32,327 nt of DNA from Candidatus Gastranaerophilales bacterium (GCA_944324445.1 CALUWL010000016.1:1-32327), one strand, 5' to 3'; counted from the first letter of the stretch, positions 1 through 8,029 are shown. Notes: a model not told the origin generated them from the sequence alone. Numbers and translations are program-made.

Positions 1-683
1 ATTCTTCTAATGAATTAAAAAAATATAATAAAATCGTGCTTTCAGCCGGATCCAGAGGAACAGAAGATTTAATTTGTTCGTTTGGGCATAATTGTGTTGA
101 ATTTCAACAAGCGCTTTGTGCTTTAAATGTTGCGGATTTTATATTCCCTAAAGGTGTTAGCGTTAAATCGCTTGATGGTGATTTTATATTCACCGATAAG
201 GGAATATCAGGGCCTTTAGCTTTTAAGATATCTTCAATTAATGCATATTCTAAATTCCCTTTTGATATTGAAATTAAGTTGTTTGATGAAAATGAGTTAT
301 ATAATCTTGTTGAAAAGTATCCCAAAAAATCAATCGGAGTTTTAGTATCTTATCTTATTCCAAAATCACTTTCAAAGGTTTTGATTAAAGAATATTATAA
401 AAATGCTTGTGAAATAGCTAAAAAAGAGCTATGCGATTATTCTTTTTTAAAGTTGAAGATTATATCAAAAGCTAAAAATGGCGAAATAGTTAACGCTGGC
501 GGAGTTGATTTAAAACAAGTTGATAAAAATTGTAAATCTAAAATAAAAGAAAATTTATGGTTTTGCGGCGAAATTCTTGATATTGACGGCTTATGCGGAG
601 GGTTTAATTTGCAGAATTGCTGGTCAACGGCTTATGTTGTTGCAAATGATTTAGTAAGTTCTATAATTAAAAATAATGTTTAA
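1..683 (+). CDS. BaiN/HI0933-family FAD-dependent oxidoreductase, C-terminal part (5' end outside window)
   Basis: The frame is open from the first bases (codons read from position 3), so the gene begins upstream of the window. The GTG at 36 that could pass for a start lies inside the conserved stretch KIVLSAGSRGTED, which matches the 'ATGG..GS.G.G' region of this family. The C-terminal FCGEILDIDGLCGGFNLQNC, followed by a W-S-T-A run, is the family signature that contacts FAD. Members are cytosolic flavoproteins of the NAD(P)/FAD-dependent oxidoreductase superfamily with mostly unassigned substrates. The stop is 12 nt before the dihydrolipoamide-dehydrogenase-like gene, on the same strand, so the two are probably co-transcribed. 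Family assignment is good; a specific reaction cannot be given. Confidence 0.85.
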   Translation, partial: SSNELKKYNKIVLSAGSRGTEDLICSFGHNCVEFQQALCALNVADFIFPKGVSVKSLDGDFIFTDKGISGPLAFKISSINAYSKFPFDIEIKLFDENELYNLVEKYPKKSIGVLVSYLIPKSLSKVLIKEYYKNACEIAKKELCDYSFLKLKIISKAKNGEIVNAGGVDLKQVDKNCKSKIKENLWFCGEILDIDGLCGGFNLQNCWSTAYVVANDLVSSIIKNNV

Positions 684-695
684 GGGTATGAAAAT

Positions 696-2000
696 ATGTA
701 TGATTTAGCTGTTATAGGTTTAGGACCTGCCGGATTAGAGGCAGTTGATATTGCTTTAAAAAATAATTTAAAAGTTATCGCATTTGAAAAAAACGAACCG
801 GGCGGGACTTGTCTAAATGTTGGTTGTATTCCAACAAAAGCTCTTTTATATAGCTCTAAAATGTATTCTAAAATGATAAATTCCTCAAAATTAGGTATTG
901 AAATTCAAGGGATAGATTTTTCTTTTGATAAAATGATTGAAAGAAAAAATAATATAGTATCTAAATATACCAAAATTTTAAATTCAGATTTATCAAAAAG
1001 AATTACTCTAATTAAGCATGAAGCTGAACTATGGATTGATGAAAATGACCTTGTTATTTCTTGCGAGGATAATTTATACAAAGCTAAAAATATTATAATA
1101 GCTACAGGCTCTAAACCTGTTGAGCTGCCTGAGCTAAAATTTGACGGTAATTTTATATTGTCTTCCGATGATTTGTTTTCGCTTGTTGATCTACCTAAAA
1201 GTATTACCATAGTCGGAAGCGGCGCAATTGGTTTAGAATGGGCATATATTTTATCAAACCTTGGGGTTGATGTTAATATAGTTGAAAAGGCTAAAACCAT
1301 TGCACCTTTGCTTGATGTTGATATCCAAAAGCGAATTGAGAGAATTTTAAAATCAAATAAAGTAAAAATTTATAAAGATGACTATATAATTTCAGCTAAG
1401 CCAAATGAAATTATTTTAAATTCGAATATAAAGCTTGAATCAGATGTTATATTATCGGCAGTCGGAAGAAAACCGGTTTTGCCTTCAATTAAGGTATCAG
1501 GATGTTCTGAAGAATATAAAATCAATGTCAATGATGATTTTTCAACTGAATTTAACAATTTGTTTGTTATAGGTGATGCTAAATCTGATATAATGTTAGC
1601 TCACTGTGCAAGCTATCAAGCTAAAACTTTAATGGATATGCTTTTATATAATAAAAAGCAATCAAGAAAAACTATTCCATCTGTTGTATATCTAAGTCCT
1701 GAGATAGCTTGCTGCGGTATTAACGGACAAGACATAGATGATACTTATACAGTTAAATCGACTCTTCTTTCCAGGGTTGCAAAATCTTGGTGCGATGAAG
1801 CAAATGATGGAATGATTAAACTGATTTTGAAAGATAATAAACTTAAAGGTGCTCATCTTGTATGCCCTGAGGCTTCAATTTTAGTTACCTTTTTATCCTA
1901 TTTTATAGATAAAAGTATCGACATATCAGAGCTTGAGGATATAATTTATCCCCATCCTTCTTATAGTGAATTATTGTTAGAGGTGCTAAAAAGTGAGTAA
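696..2000 (+). CDS. lpdA: Dihydrolipoamide dehydrogenase-like pyridine nucleotide-disulfide oxidoreductase
   Basis: This is a 434-residue flavoprotein disulfide reductase. The N-terminus has the FAD-binding GLGPAG loop (residues 8-13). The redox-active pair is C39/C44 in GGTCLNVGCIPTK, typical of E3 enzymes. A second dinucleotide fold (GSGAIGLEWA) binds NAD(H), and ATGSKP and FVIGDA are the usual FAD motifs. The C-terminus has HPSYSE, supplying the active-site His420-Glu425 pair of the dimer partner. It should reoxidise dihydrolipoamide on 2-oxo-acid dehydrogenase or glycine-cleavage complexes in the cytosol. At 434 aa it is slightly shorter than the usual 460-475. The 8-nt overlap with lipA supports a lipoate-linked role. 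No lipoylated carrier protein is in view. A Shine-Dalgarno AAGGGT overlaps the previous stop codon. Confidence 0.87.
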   Translation: MYDLAVIGLGPAGLEAVDIALKNNLKVIAFEKNEPGGTCLNVGCIPTKALLYSSKMYSKMINSSKLGIEIQGIDFSFDKMIERKNNIVSKYTKILNSDLSKRITLIKHEAELWIDENDLVISCEDNLYKAKNIIIATGSKPVELPELKFDGNFILSSDDLFSLVDLPKSITIVGSGAIGLEWAYILSNLGVDVNIVEKAKTIAPLLDVDIQKRIERILKSNKVKIYKDDYIISAKPNEIILNSNIKLESDVILSAVGRKPVLPSIKVSGCSEEYKINVNDDFSTEFNNLFVIGDAKSDIMLAHCASYQAKTLMDMLLYNKKQSRKTIPSVVYLSPEIACCGINGQDIDDTYTVKSTLLSRVAKSWCDEANDGMIKLILKDNKLKGAHLVCPEASILVTFLSYFIDKSIDISELEDIIYPHPSYSELLLEVLKSE

Positions 2001-2862
2001 TTCAACAAGACTTCCTGAATATCTAAAAACAAAAATTGCTTCAGTTGATAATAAAGAATATAAATTTGTTCGTCAAATATTAAAGAAAAATAATTTAAAT
2101 ACAGTATGCGACGGAGCAAGATGTCCCAACAAATGCGAATGTTATTCATCTAAAACTGCAACATTTTTAATTTTAGGAGATACCTGTACCAGAAATTGCG
2201 CTTTTTGTAATATCTCGCAAAAGACTCCTTTGAATATTGATAATGATGAACCGTATCATGTAGCGCTTGCTGTTAAAGAGCTTGGACTAGAATATTGCGT
2301 TATTACTTCTGTAACAAGAGATGACTTAAGAAATAATCACGATTTTGGCTCTCTGCATTATGTAAAAACGATTGATGAAGTTAGAAAGTTAAATCCTGAG
2401 GTTAAAATCGAGATTTTAACACCGGATTTTAAAGGGGATAAAGTTGCGCTGGATAGAATAGTTATGGCTAATCCTGATATCTTTAATCATAATATCGAAA
2501 CAATTAAAAGACTTTATCCTATTGCTCGTCAAATGGCTGATTATGACTGCACGCTCAGTGTTTTAAACTACATGAAATCAAAAGGCCTAAAAACAAAATC
2601 CGGTTTTATGCTTGGTTTAGGCGAAAATATGGATGAAATTAAATATTTAATTATGGATTTAAATTCGGTTAATTTAGATATTGTTACGGTTGGACAATAT
2701 ATTCAACCATCCAAGAAGCACTTGCAGGTTTTAAAATACTACACTCTTGAAGAATATAAGGAAATAGAAGAATTTATAAAAAAGAACACAAAAATATATC
2801 CTATCGTATCGCCTCTTGCAAGAAGTTCATATAGAGCTTATGAAGCATATCTTGCTATTTAG
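1993..2862 (+). CDS. lipA: Lipoyl synthase
   Basis: This is a 289-residue radical-SAM enzyme that inserts two sulfurs into octanoyl groups on carrier proteins. The auxiliary [4Fe-4S] cluster ligands are C39, C44 and C50 (C-x4-C-x5-C in CDGARCPNKCEC). The radical-SAM cluster ligands are C65, C69 and C72 (CTRNCAFC). The C-terminal SPLARSSYRA supplies the conserved RSSY motif that closes the auxiliary cluster. The start is GTG, chosen because TAGAGGTG ends 7-8 nt upstream inside lpdA and the N-terminus RLPEYLKTK aligns with the family's RKPxWLR region. It overlaps lpdA by 8 nt (coupled translation). Its last 8 nt overlap the opposing MerR gene. Confidence 0.95.
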   Translation: MSNSTRLPEYLKTKIASVDNKEYKFVRQILKKNNLNTVCDGARCPNKCECYSSKTATFLILGDTCTRNCAFCNISQKTPLNIDNDEPYHVALAVKELGLEYCVITSVTRDDLRNNHDFGSLHYVKTIDEVRKLNPEVKIEILTPDFKGDKVALDRIVMANPDIFNHNIETIKRLYPIARQMADYDCTLSVLNYMKSKGLKTKSGFMLGLGENMDEIKYLIMDLNSVNLDIVTVGQYIQPSKKHLQVLKYYTLEEYKEIEEFIKKNTKIYPIVSPLARSSYRAYEAYLAI

Positions 2863-3253
2863 TTTTTAATTTTCTTCCTCTTTTTGAGGTTTTTTGGATA
2901 TTATTTTCTTGTTCTGTTGTATCGATATTAGCTAATTTAGCTATTTTATCAATATATTCAATATAGTTTTTGGGTTCAATCTTGTTTTCTTCAAGAATTT
3001 TTAGGATAATTTTAACGCCTGATAGATTAAGAGCAAGGTTGCGTGTTAAAAAAAGTACAAGCTTTGCTTTTTCTAAATCGTCAAGACTGTAGTTTCTTCT
3101 GTTTTTATCGCTTCTTTGAGGGCACAATATGCCTTCTTTATCATAGATTCTTAATGTCCTTTGATGAACATTCAGTGCTTGAGCAATTGCGCTTATTGGA
3201 AGTATTGCAAGCGTTGTATCTATATATTGATTATTGTTTTTTTCTTTATTCAT
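2855..3253 (-). CDS. MerR-family regulator, HspR-like
   Basis: A 132-residue DNA-binding protein with an N-terminal MerR winged helix-turn-helix at about residues 17-85. The stretch LPISAIAQALNVHQRTLRIY followed by a short wing and RRNYSLDDL closely follows HspR-type MerR proteins (AELAGMHPQTLRQYDR...RRYS). HspR members repress chaperone operons. No dnaK/dnaJ gene is nearby and no inducer-binding Cys pattern is present. The C-terminal tail ends in a Lys/Arg-rich patch. It is 43 nt downstream of rimO in the same direction, so probably the last gene of that transcript, and its 3' end overlaps lipA tail-to-tail by 8 nt. Family is clear; the target is unknown. Confidence 0.82.
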   Translation of the reverse strand: MNKEKNNNQYIDTTLAILPISAIAQALNVHQRTLRIYDKEGILCPQRSDKNRRNYSLDDLEKAKLVLFLTRNLALNLSGVKIILKILEENKIEPKNYIEYIDKIAKLANIDTTEQENNIQKTSKRGRKLKTK

Positions 3254-3296
3254 ATTAATTCCTAGACCAGATAAATATTATAAAATTATAATTAAA

Positions 3297-4601
3297 TTAT
3301 ACCACTCCATACATATCATAGCATGTAGCATCAGTAATTTTTACATTTACTATGTCGCCGGGGGTTAAATATTCGTCGCTTTTAATGTACACTAATCCAT
3401 CCACTTCGGGAGCATCTTTATAGCTCCTTGCTATAATTGTATTATCTGAATGTATTTCTTCTATTATACATTGAACATATTTTCCTGTATAACTTTTATT
3501 GATTTTTAGTGAAATATCTTTTTGTAATTCCATTAAAAGTTTTTTTCTTTTGTTTTTTACGGATTGTTTAATTTGAGGTTTGAGATTATATGCGTATGTA
3601 TTTTTTTCTCTTGAATATGTAAATACACCGACTTTATCAAATTCCATGTCTTTTACAAAATCATATAAATCTTGAAATTCTTCATCCGTTTCTTGCGGAT
3701 AGCCCACAATAAATGTTGTTCTTATGGATACATTTTTAATATTTTTTCTTATTTTTTGTATGAACTTGCGATAGTCTATAGCGGGGCGTTTCATTCTTTT
3801 TAGAACTTCAATATTAGAATGTTGCAGAGGTATATCGATATATTTAACAACTTTATCTAAGTTATTTATGGTTTTCATCAATTTTTCATCAAAATTGGTA
3901 GGATAAGCATACATTAATCTTATCCAGTTAAGATTTTCTATTTTGTTTAGTTCTTCTAAAAGTTCTGATAGCATTGGTTTTTTGTATATATCAAGCCCGT
4001 AGCTTGTTGTGTCTTGAGCTATCAGTATTATTTCGCTTACTCCTTTATTGGCTAATTCCTTTGCTTCAACTACAATGTCTTCAATTTTCCTTGATTTATA
4101 TTTACCTCTAAGGTTTGGTATAACGCAATAGCCGCAATTATAATAACAACCTTCGGCTATTTTTATATAGCTTGATGAACCAACTGTTATTTGTTCTCTT
4201 TTTATGTCTTCTCTGTAGTTATAGCTTGGGATTTCGGATATTTTTGAATAATTTTTATCTTCAATTGCTTCAATTATTTTATCGTAATCGCAAGTTCCTA
4301 TGAAATTTGTTATTTCAGGTAAAAGTTTTTGCAGTTCTTGTTTGTGTTTTTGAACTAAACAACCTGTTAAAATAATCCTTTTACCTTTTTGTATCATATC
4401 CATTATTGCGCTTATGCTTTCTTTTTCAGCGTCATATATAAAAGAGCAGGTGTTAATTATAACTGTCTTTATATTTTCATCATCAGGATTGAGGCTGTAG
4501 CTATAGCCGTTTTTGGTTAATAGTCCCAGCATAAGTTCCATATCTATTAGGTTTTTGGCGCAGCCAAATTGTAATATTCCGATTGTTTCTTTATTTTTCA
4601 T
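3297..4601 (-). CDS. rimO: Ribosomal protein uS12 methylthiotransferase
   Basis: A 434-residue methylthiotransferase that adds a beta-methylthio group to an Asp of ribosomal protein uS12. The N-terminal MTTase domain carries cluster cysteines C14 (FGCAKN), C52 (NTCSF) and C81 (TGCL). The radical-SAM domain has C152, C156 and C159 in EGCYYNCGYC, followed by IPNLRGKYKSR. The C-terminal 65 or so residues form the TRAM RNA-binding domain. GCAKNLIDME and the short IPNLRG segment favour RimO over the tRNA enzyme MiaB. The start overlaps the upstream membrane-protein gene by 11 nt and has no Shine-Dalgarno sequence, so translation is probably coupled. An HspR-like gene follows. Confidence 0.93.
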   Translation of the reverse strand: MKNKETIGILQFGCAKNLIDMELMLGLLTKNGYSYSLNPDDENIKTVIINTCSFIYDAEKESISAIMDMIQKGKRIILTGCLVQKHKQELQKLLPEITNFIGTCDYDKIIEAIEDKNYSKISEIPSYNYREDIKREQITVGSSSYIKIAEGCYYNCGYCVIPNLRGKYKSRKIEDIVVEAKELANKGVSEIILIAQDTTSYGLDIYKKPMLSELLEELNKIENLNWIRLMYAYPTNFDEKLMKTINNLDKVVKYIDIPLQHSNIEVLKRMKRPAIDYRKFIQKIRKNIKNVSIRTTFIVGYPQETDEEFQDLYDFVKDMEFDKVGVFTYSREKNTYAYNLKPQIKQSVKNKRKKLLMELQKDISLKINKSYTGKYVQCIIEEIHSDNTIIARSYKDAPEVDGLVYIKSDEYLTPGDIVNVKITDATCYDMYGVV

Positions 4602-6171
4602 TTTTCTTAAATATTAATACTTTGTAGCCTTCTTCTATTATAGCTTCTCTTTTATAATTATCCATAATATATGTACAAAAGTTTACTCCGTAATCATAGC
4701 ATATTGTCTGAAAACCGTATTCTTTCGTGTTTCTCGGGTAGAAAATTATATAATCGGTTTTATTGCTATCAAGTTTTTTGATTAAATTTTCTTCTCCAAA
4801 TGTTTCAAAATCAAGCGGAGTAAAAGTTGAATTATAAAATTTCCAAGGTTTTTCATTAATTAAGTTAAAAATTTGCCCCTCGGGGACTACGATAAAATCT
4901 TCGTCATTTTTAATATTTTCTTTTATGTAGTTATTTGTTTTGTTAAATAATACACTATCTTGTTTATTTAGGTATAAATTTCCTATATTTGTTTTTACTT
5001 TGAATTTTGTATGAATGGTGTTGTATCTTGTATTTAAAATTGTAATTAATATTGTAAAAATAATAAAAAATATATCCAGCCACTTTTTATCTAATATTTT
5101 TTTTAACATAAGATATATCGAAAAAACAGCAAAGATATATCCAAAATTTGAATATGCGACAGGTGATATATTAAATATTGATTTATAGTTTAAAATAGTT
5201 GCACACAGGCTTATAAAGACTATTTTTTTATCTAAAAGTTTTTTGTGCTGTAAAATAAAAAACAAAATTACAATAACAAAAATAGCTAAATTAAATAAGT
5301 TGTTTAAATTAAAAAATAAAAGCGATATTGTAATTAGCGCTATTGATGTGTATTTAAAATTTTTTTTATATATAAGATAAGATAATAAAAATAAAGCTGT
5401 AAATATTAAAAGTTCAGTTAGGTTTTTTATTATGTATTCGCTGTTAAAATATGCTCCCATTGATTTATATAAAAAATTTATACTATCTGTATTTATCATT
5501 TTTTTTATATATAACATATTTGTTTTAATGTCTTTTAGAGGAATTTTTTCAAATAGTATTGTGAAAATATAAAGTATCGGAAAAATGAAAAGATGGAATA
5601 TACTTGTTTTTTTGTATGGTCTTTTTTCAAAATAACTAAATAAAAGATAAAATATAGTTAATAATAAAAATAATTCAACTCGATTTATTGCTATAAAACC
5701 AAGGGTTAAAAATAGTAATTTATATTTTTTATTTAGGTAAAAAAGAATTGATAAATATGCTCCTAAATATCCCCATATTGTTGAATATGAATATGGAACA
5801 ACAAAGGAAAAAGTTGAATTTGAAAAAATGGATGCAACAATAAAAAGAATTGAAAATAACAATGCTGATTTTTCTTGAATAAATTTAGTTGCAATAAAAT
5901 AGAATATTAGGACAAAAATATATGCGCAGATATTACTTAAAATCAGCAATATATTAATATTTGAGCTGGTTTTATATAATAGTGCGTTAAATAAATATCC
6001 AAAACCTCCATAGATTAAAAAAATGTCTTTATAAAAAAAACTTCCGTTATTTAATTGATAGGGAATATATGCTTCTCTTGAAAAATCAATTAAAATATTT
6101 CCTGTCTTACCCCAGTATATAATACTAAAACAAAGAAAAATTACGGTTAATATAAAAATATTTTTTTTCAT
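4591..6171 (-). CDS. Polytopic membrane protein, GT-C glycosyltransferase-like
   Basis: A 526-residue, strongly hydrophobic protein with about 10-12 predicted membrane segments between residues 4 and 400 and a soluble C-terminal domain of about 120 residues. The first external loop reads DFSREAYIPYQLNNGSFFYKD followed by IFLIYGGFGYLFNALLY. This resembles the loop in GT-C (PMT/ArnT-like) proteins of the form D.GRE.Y.P..L..G..LY.D...GP...Y.NA, where the Asp is catalytic. It may transfer a sugar from a lipid-linked donor to an envelope component; donor and acceptor are unknown. It is first in the run with rimO. A TTGCCA-17 nt-TATAAA promoter ends 6 nt before the ATG, with no ribosome binding site, so the mRNA is probably leaderless. 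Confidence 0.7.
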   Translation of the reverse strand: MKKNIFILTVIFLCFSIIYWGKTGNILIDFSREAYIPYQLNNGSFFYKDIFLIYGGFGYLFNALLYKTSSNINILLILSNICAYIFVLIFYFIATKFIQEKSALLFSILFIVASIFSNSTFSFVVPYSYSTIWGYLGAYLSILFYLNKKYKLLFLTLGFIAINRVELFLLLTIFYLLFSYFEKRPYKKTSIFHLFIFPILYIFTILFEKIPLKDIKTNMLYIKKMINTDSINFLYKSMGAYFNSEYIIKNLTELLIFTALFLLSYLIYKKNFKYTSIALITISLLFFNLNNLFNLAIFVIVILFFILQHKKLLDKKIVFISLCATILNYKSIFNISPVAYSNFGYIFAVFSIYLMLKKILDKKWLDIFFIIFTILITILNTRYNTIHTKFKVKTNIGNLYLNKQDSVLFNKTNNYIKENIKNDEDFIVVPEGQIFNLINEKPWKFYNSTFTPLDFETFGEENLIKKLDSNKTDYIIFYPRNTKEYGFQTICYDYGVNFCTYIMDNYKREAIIEEGYKVLIFKKNEK

Positions 6172-6177
6172 TTACTT

Positions 6178-6206
6178 TTTATAACAAAAAAGCTTTTTTA
6201 TGGCAA
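6178..6206 (-). promoter_or_regulatory. Sigma70-type promoter of the GT-C-like gene
   Basis: On the minus strand, TTGCCA (6201-6206), exactly 17 nt, then TATAAA (6178-6183). The ATG at 6171 begins 6 nt after the -10 box, so the transcript is predicted to start at or next to the start codon. The -35 hexamer overlaps the -35-like box of the divergent promoter for the gene at 6237. Confidence 0.65.
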
Positions 6207-6232
6207 TTTTTATGTTTTAAAATACTTTATTA
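6200..6232 (+). promoter_or_regulatory. GGCAATTTT-N14-CTTTATTA promoter element
   Basis: GGCAATTTT at 6202-6210, 14 nt, then CTTTATTA at 6225-6232. It can also be read as ATGGCA-17 nt-TACTTT. The same two boxes at the same spacing precede the orphan genes at 8066, 13334, 15996, 16471 and (weaker) 17620. It is followed immediately by the start codon of the gene at 6237. Confidence 0.55.
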
Positions 6233-6236
6233 AGGT

Positions 6237-6665
6237 ATGATGTATGATTATGGAAAAAGATTAGAACCAACAGCTGATATAGGAGGCAGAAAACTCCTTT
6301 CTATGGGCGGATCTTTGATGGGTTATATTCAAACCGGTAACGCCTACCATAAAAATTATTACAAGGATGATTTATATTTGCCTTCTAATCAAAATCGTAG
6401 GCAATCAAGATGTAAAAAATCTGCTGTATCTACGTTTTTAACAGGTTTGAGCGCTGGTCTTGGAGTTGTTGGTTTGTATCAATTATTTAAAAAAGGTAAA
6501 TTTGCGAAAATTCCAGAATTGTTTACAAATCTAAAATCAAAAATTAAGTTTCCGAATTTAAATAAAATTAAAAGCAAGCTGCCAAATATTAGCGATATTA
6601 AATCTAAATTGCCTAATTTTAAAAATATAACTCAAGCTGTTAAAAATTTTTTCAAAAAAAGCTAA
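6237..6665 (+). CDS. Orphan basic protein with IKSKLPN repeats
   Basis: Not recognised. The 142-residue product has a polar N-terminal part, a glycine-rich hydrophobic stretch at about residues 65-81 (STFLTGLSAGLGVVGLYQLF) that could span or dip into a membrane, and a very basic C-terminal part. The tail contains imperfect repeats of the type (L)KSKI-FPNLNK / IKSKLPNISD / IKSKLPNFKN, consistent with an amphipathic repeat. ATG codons at 6237 and 6240 are both possible; AAGG lies too close (1-4 nt) to be a normal ribosome binding site and the CTTTATTA box ends 4 nt before 6237, so a leaderless start is likely. It shares its promoter type with five other orphan genes. The 3' end meets the Spy-like gene across a shared hairpin. 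Confidence 0.6.
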   Translation: MMYDYGKRLEPTADIGGRKLLSMGGSLMGYIQTGNAYHKNYYKDDLYLPSNQNRRQSRCKKSAVSTFLTGLSAGLGVVGLYQLFKKGKFAKIPELFTNLKSKIKFPNLNKIKSKLPNISDIKSKLPNFKNITQAVKNFFKKS

Positions 6666-6691
6666 TTTTAATTTTTAATTGAGCTTTTTTT
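6654..6691. terminator. Bidirectional terminator-like hairpin between convergent genes
   Basis: AAAAAAAGCT (6654-6663) pairs with AGCTTTTTTT (6682-6691) around an AT-rich loop, giving U-runs in both directions. It includes the stop codons of both convergent genes (6665 and 6668). Confidence 0.5.
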
Positions 6692-7126
6692 GTTGTGCAA
6701 TTCGTCTTTAATTTTTTGAAATTCAGTTCTTTGTGATTCGTTTAGCGTGTTTTCAAAGTTCTTTCTGCTTTGTAATCTTATTCTGTTTGCTTCTTGTTTT
6801 AACAGTGCAAGTTCAATTTTAAGCGGTGTTACTTTAAAGTTTGCTTCAAGTTTATTTGTTTCTGTTAAATATATATGTTTTATTCTTTTTCTTAAGAATT
6901 CCATTTGCTGTATGGTTTTTGCCATTTCTTCTCTATATTGTTTTCTGTTTTCTTCAAGTTTAACTTTTTGATCTTCCGTCAAATGAAGTCTTTCATCCAG
7001 AATTCTATCAATTTTTTGTTGTCTTTGTGTTTTTGTATCAGGATTTTTTTGCACTACGGGATTTGCGTACAATGTATTTGTTATAAAAAATATAAGTGCT
7101 ATAAGGTAAAATATTTTTTTCTTCAT
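6668..7126 (-). CDS. Periplasmic Spy/CpxP/CnrX-like LTxxQ protein
   Basis: A 152-residue exported helical protein. Residues 1-21 form a signal peptide (KKK, hydrophobic core, cleavage likely after LYA). The mature part is highly charged and helical with two LTxxQ-type motifs, LTEDQ and LNESQ, the hallmark of the Spy/CpxP/ZraP/CnrX fold that senses or chaperones in the periplasm. No Met/His-rich metal site stands out, so metal sensing is not shown. Its ATG overlaps the stop of the ECF sigma gene (ATGA), so the two are translationally coupled. In the Cnr system of Cupriavidus a periplasmic protein of this fold signals to a one-helix anti-sigma, which parallels this locus. Confidence 0.72.
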   Translation of the reverse strand: MKKKIFYLIALIFFITNTLYANPVVQKNPDTKTQRQQKIDRILDERLHLTEDQKVKLEENRKQYREEMAKTIQQMEFLRKRIKHIYLTETNKLEANFKVTPLKIELALLKQEANRIRLQSRKNFENTLNESQRTEFQKIKDELHNKKSSIKN

Positions 7127-7626
7127 TGATAATCTTCCTCGATTAAAAATTTTAGTTCTTCGGATAAAATTTTTCTTGCTGAATTAATTCTTGATTTTAC
7201 TGTCCCTATTGGTATATGCAGTCTTTCGGCTATTTTTTCGTATGAATAGTCTTCAAATTCATATAGAATTACAGCTTCTTTCATTTTTTTTGGTAGTGAA
7301 TTAACAGCTCTTAAAACTATTTTTTGTCTTTCTTTTGCTGTGTATATAGCTTCTGGTGTTGTTTTTGAGCTGATATTATTTAGATTGTCTTCATCTGTGT
7401 CTATCATTTTTTTGTTTTTGAAATAAGAACTTTTTAGATAATCTCTACATAAATTAGCTGTAATTGTGCATATCCATTGTGTAAACTTGTTTTGCTCTTT
7501 ATATTTTTCAAGATTTTTGTATGTTTTAATGTAGACCTCTTGTTCAAGGTCTTCGTTATATTCTCCTGTAAAATTTTTAATAATCTGTCTTATTTTGTAG
7601 CCGTTTTTAGATATTATGTCTTTCAA
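7123..7626 (-). CDS. ECF-type RNA polymerase sigma factor
   Basis: A 167-residue sigma-70 family protein with only regions 2 and 4. Region 2 (about residues 15-75) contains DLEQEVYIKTYKNLEKY and FTQWICTITANLCRDYLKS. Region 4 (about 105-160) contains LPKKMKEAVILYEFEDYSYE and a helix-turn-helix IAERLHIPIGTVKSRINSAR that would read the -35 box. It should direct RNA polymerase to stress or envelope genes. It lies 2 nt after a 73-residue one-helix membrane protein, the candidate anti-sigma, and overlaps the following periplasmic gene by 4 nt. The three are clearly one operon. Confidence 0.9.
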   Translation of the reverse strand: MKDIISKNGYKIRQIIKNFTGEYNEDLEQEVYIKTYKNLEKYKEQNKFTQWICTITANLCRDYLKSSYFKNKKMIDTDEDNLNNISSKTTPEAIYTAKERQKIVLRAVNSLPKKMKEAVILYEFEDYSYEKIAERLHIPIGTVKSRINSARKILSEELKFLIEEDYQ

Positions 7627-7628
7627 GT

Positions 7629-7850
7629 TTAAAGTCCTAGAACAAAGTCTTTTTCTAATAATTCGGTTTGTAAGTTATTTGTTTCAAGTGCAAAATATGT
7701 ATTATTACCCTCAATATAAAGCTGTAATATACTGCTAAAGAGCATTACAGGGACACTTATTGAAAAAATCATTTTTGCAATTGTTTTTTGTCTTTTTCTT
7801 TTTTTATATAGAGGTTTTGCTTCTTGTAATAAATCTGTTAATTTATCCAT
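7629..7850 (-). CDS. Single-span membrane protein, candidate anti-sigma factor
   Basis: A 73-residue protein: a charged N-terminal cytoplasmic part (residues 1-23, KPLYKKRKRQK giving positive-inside), one transmembrane helix (about 24-46) and a short external tail of 27 residues. No similarity is recognised. Size and topology match CnrY-type anti-sigma factors, in which about 30 cytoplasmic residues grip the sigma factor. The gene is first in the operon, 2 nt before the ECF sigma gene, which implies equal production of both. Assignment as anti-sigma rests on position and topology only. Confidence 0.6.
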   Translation of the reverse strand: MDKLTDLLQEAKPLYKKRKRQKTIAKMIFSISVPVMLFSSILQLYIEGNNTYFALETNNLQTELLEKDFVLGL

Positions 7851-7876
7851 AATTTTATTTCCTTTACATTTATTAT

Positions 7877-7900
7877 AACGGCAATTTTATTTTTTTGTTC
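7877..7900 (-). promoter_or_regulatory. Possible ECF-type autoregulatory promoter
   Basis: On the minus strand, GAAC (7897-7900), 16 nt, then CGTT (7877-7880), resembling the ECF consensus GGAAC-N16-CGTY and placed 27 nt before the first gene of the sigma operon. A TATAAT lies at 7872-7877, so a housekeeping promoter is an alternative or overlaps it. Confidence 0.35.
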
Positions 7901-7998
7901 AAAATTGTTCTTAATATTTCTTAACATACAAATTTTAAGATATATCTGTATTTCAGGTGTATTTGTGAAAAAGTATATAAAATTTATTTAATAAAAAA

Positions 7999-8029
7999 GG
8001 CAATTTTATATAAAGAAAATACTTTATTA
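7999..8029 (+). promoter_or_regulatory. GGCAATTTT-N14-CTTTATTA promoter element
   Basis: GGCAATTTT at 7999-8007, 14 nt, CTTTATTA at 8022-8029. Both boxes and the spacing equal those at 6202-6232; the 14 bases between them differ except for the AAATA before the second box. Confidence 0.55.

Noticed and set aside
36-38. GTG at 36 as the true start of the first gene
   Set aside because: The frame is open to the window edge and the residues before it (KIV) continue the conserved family block, so the gene is cut by the window, not started there.
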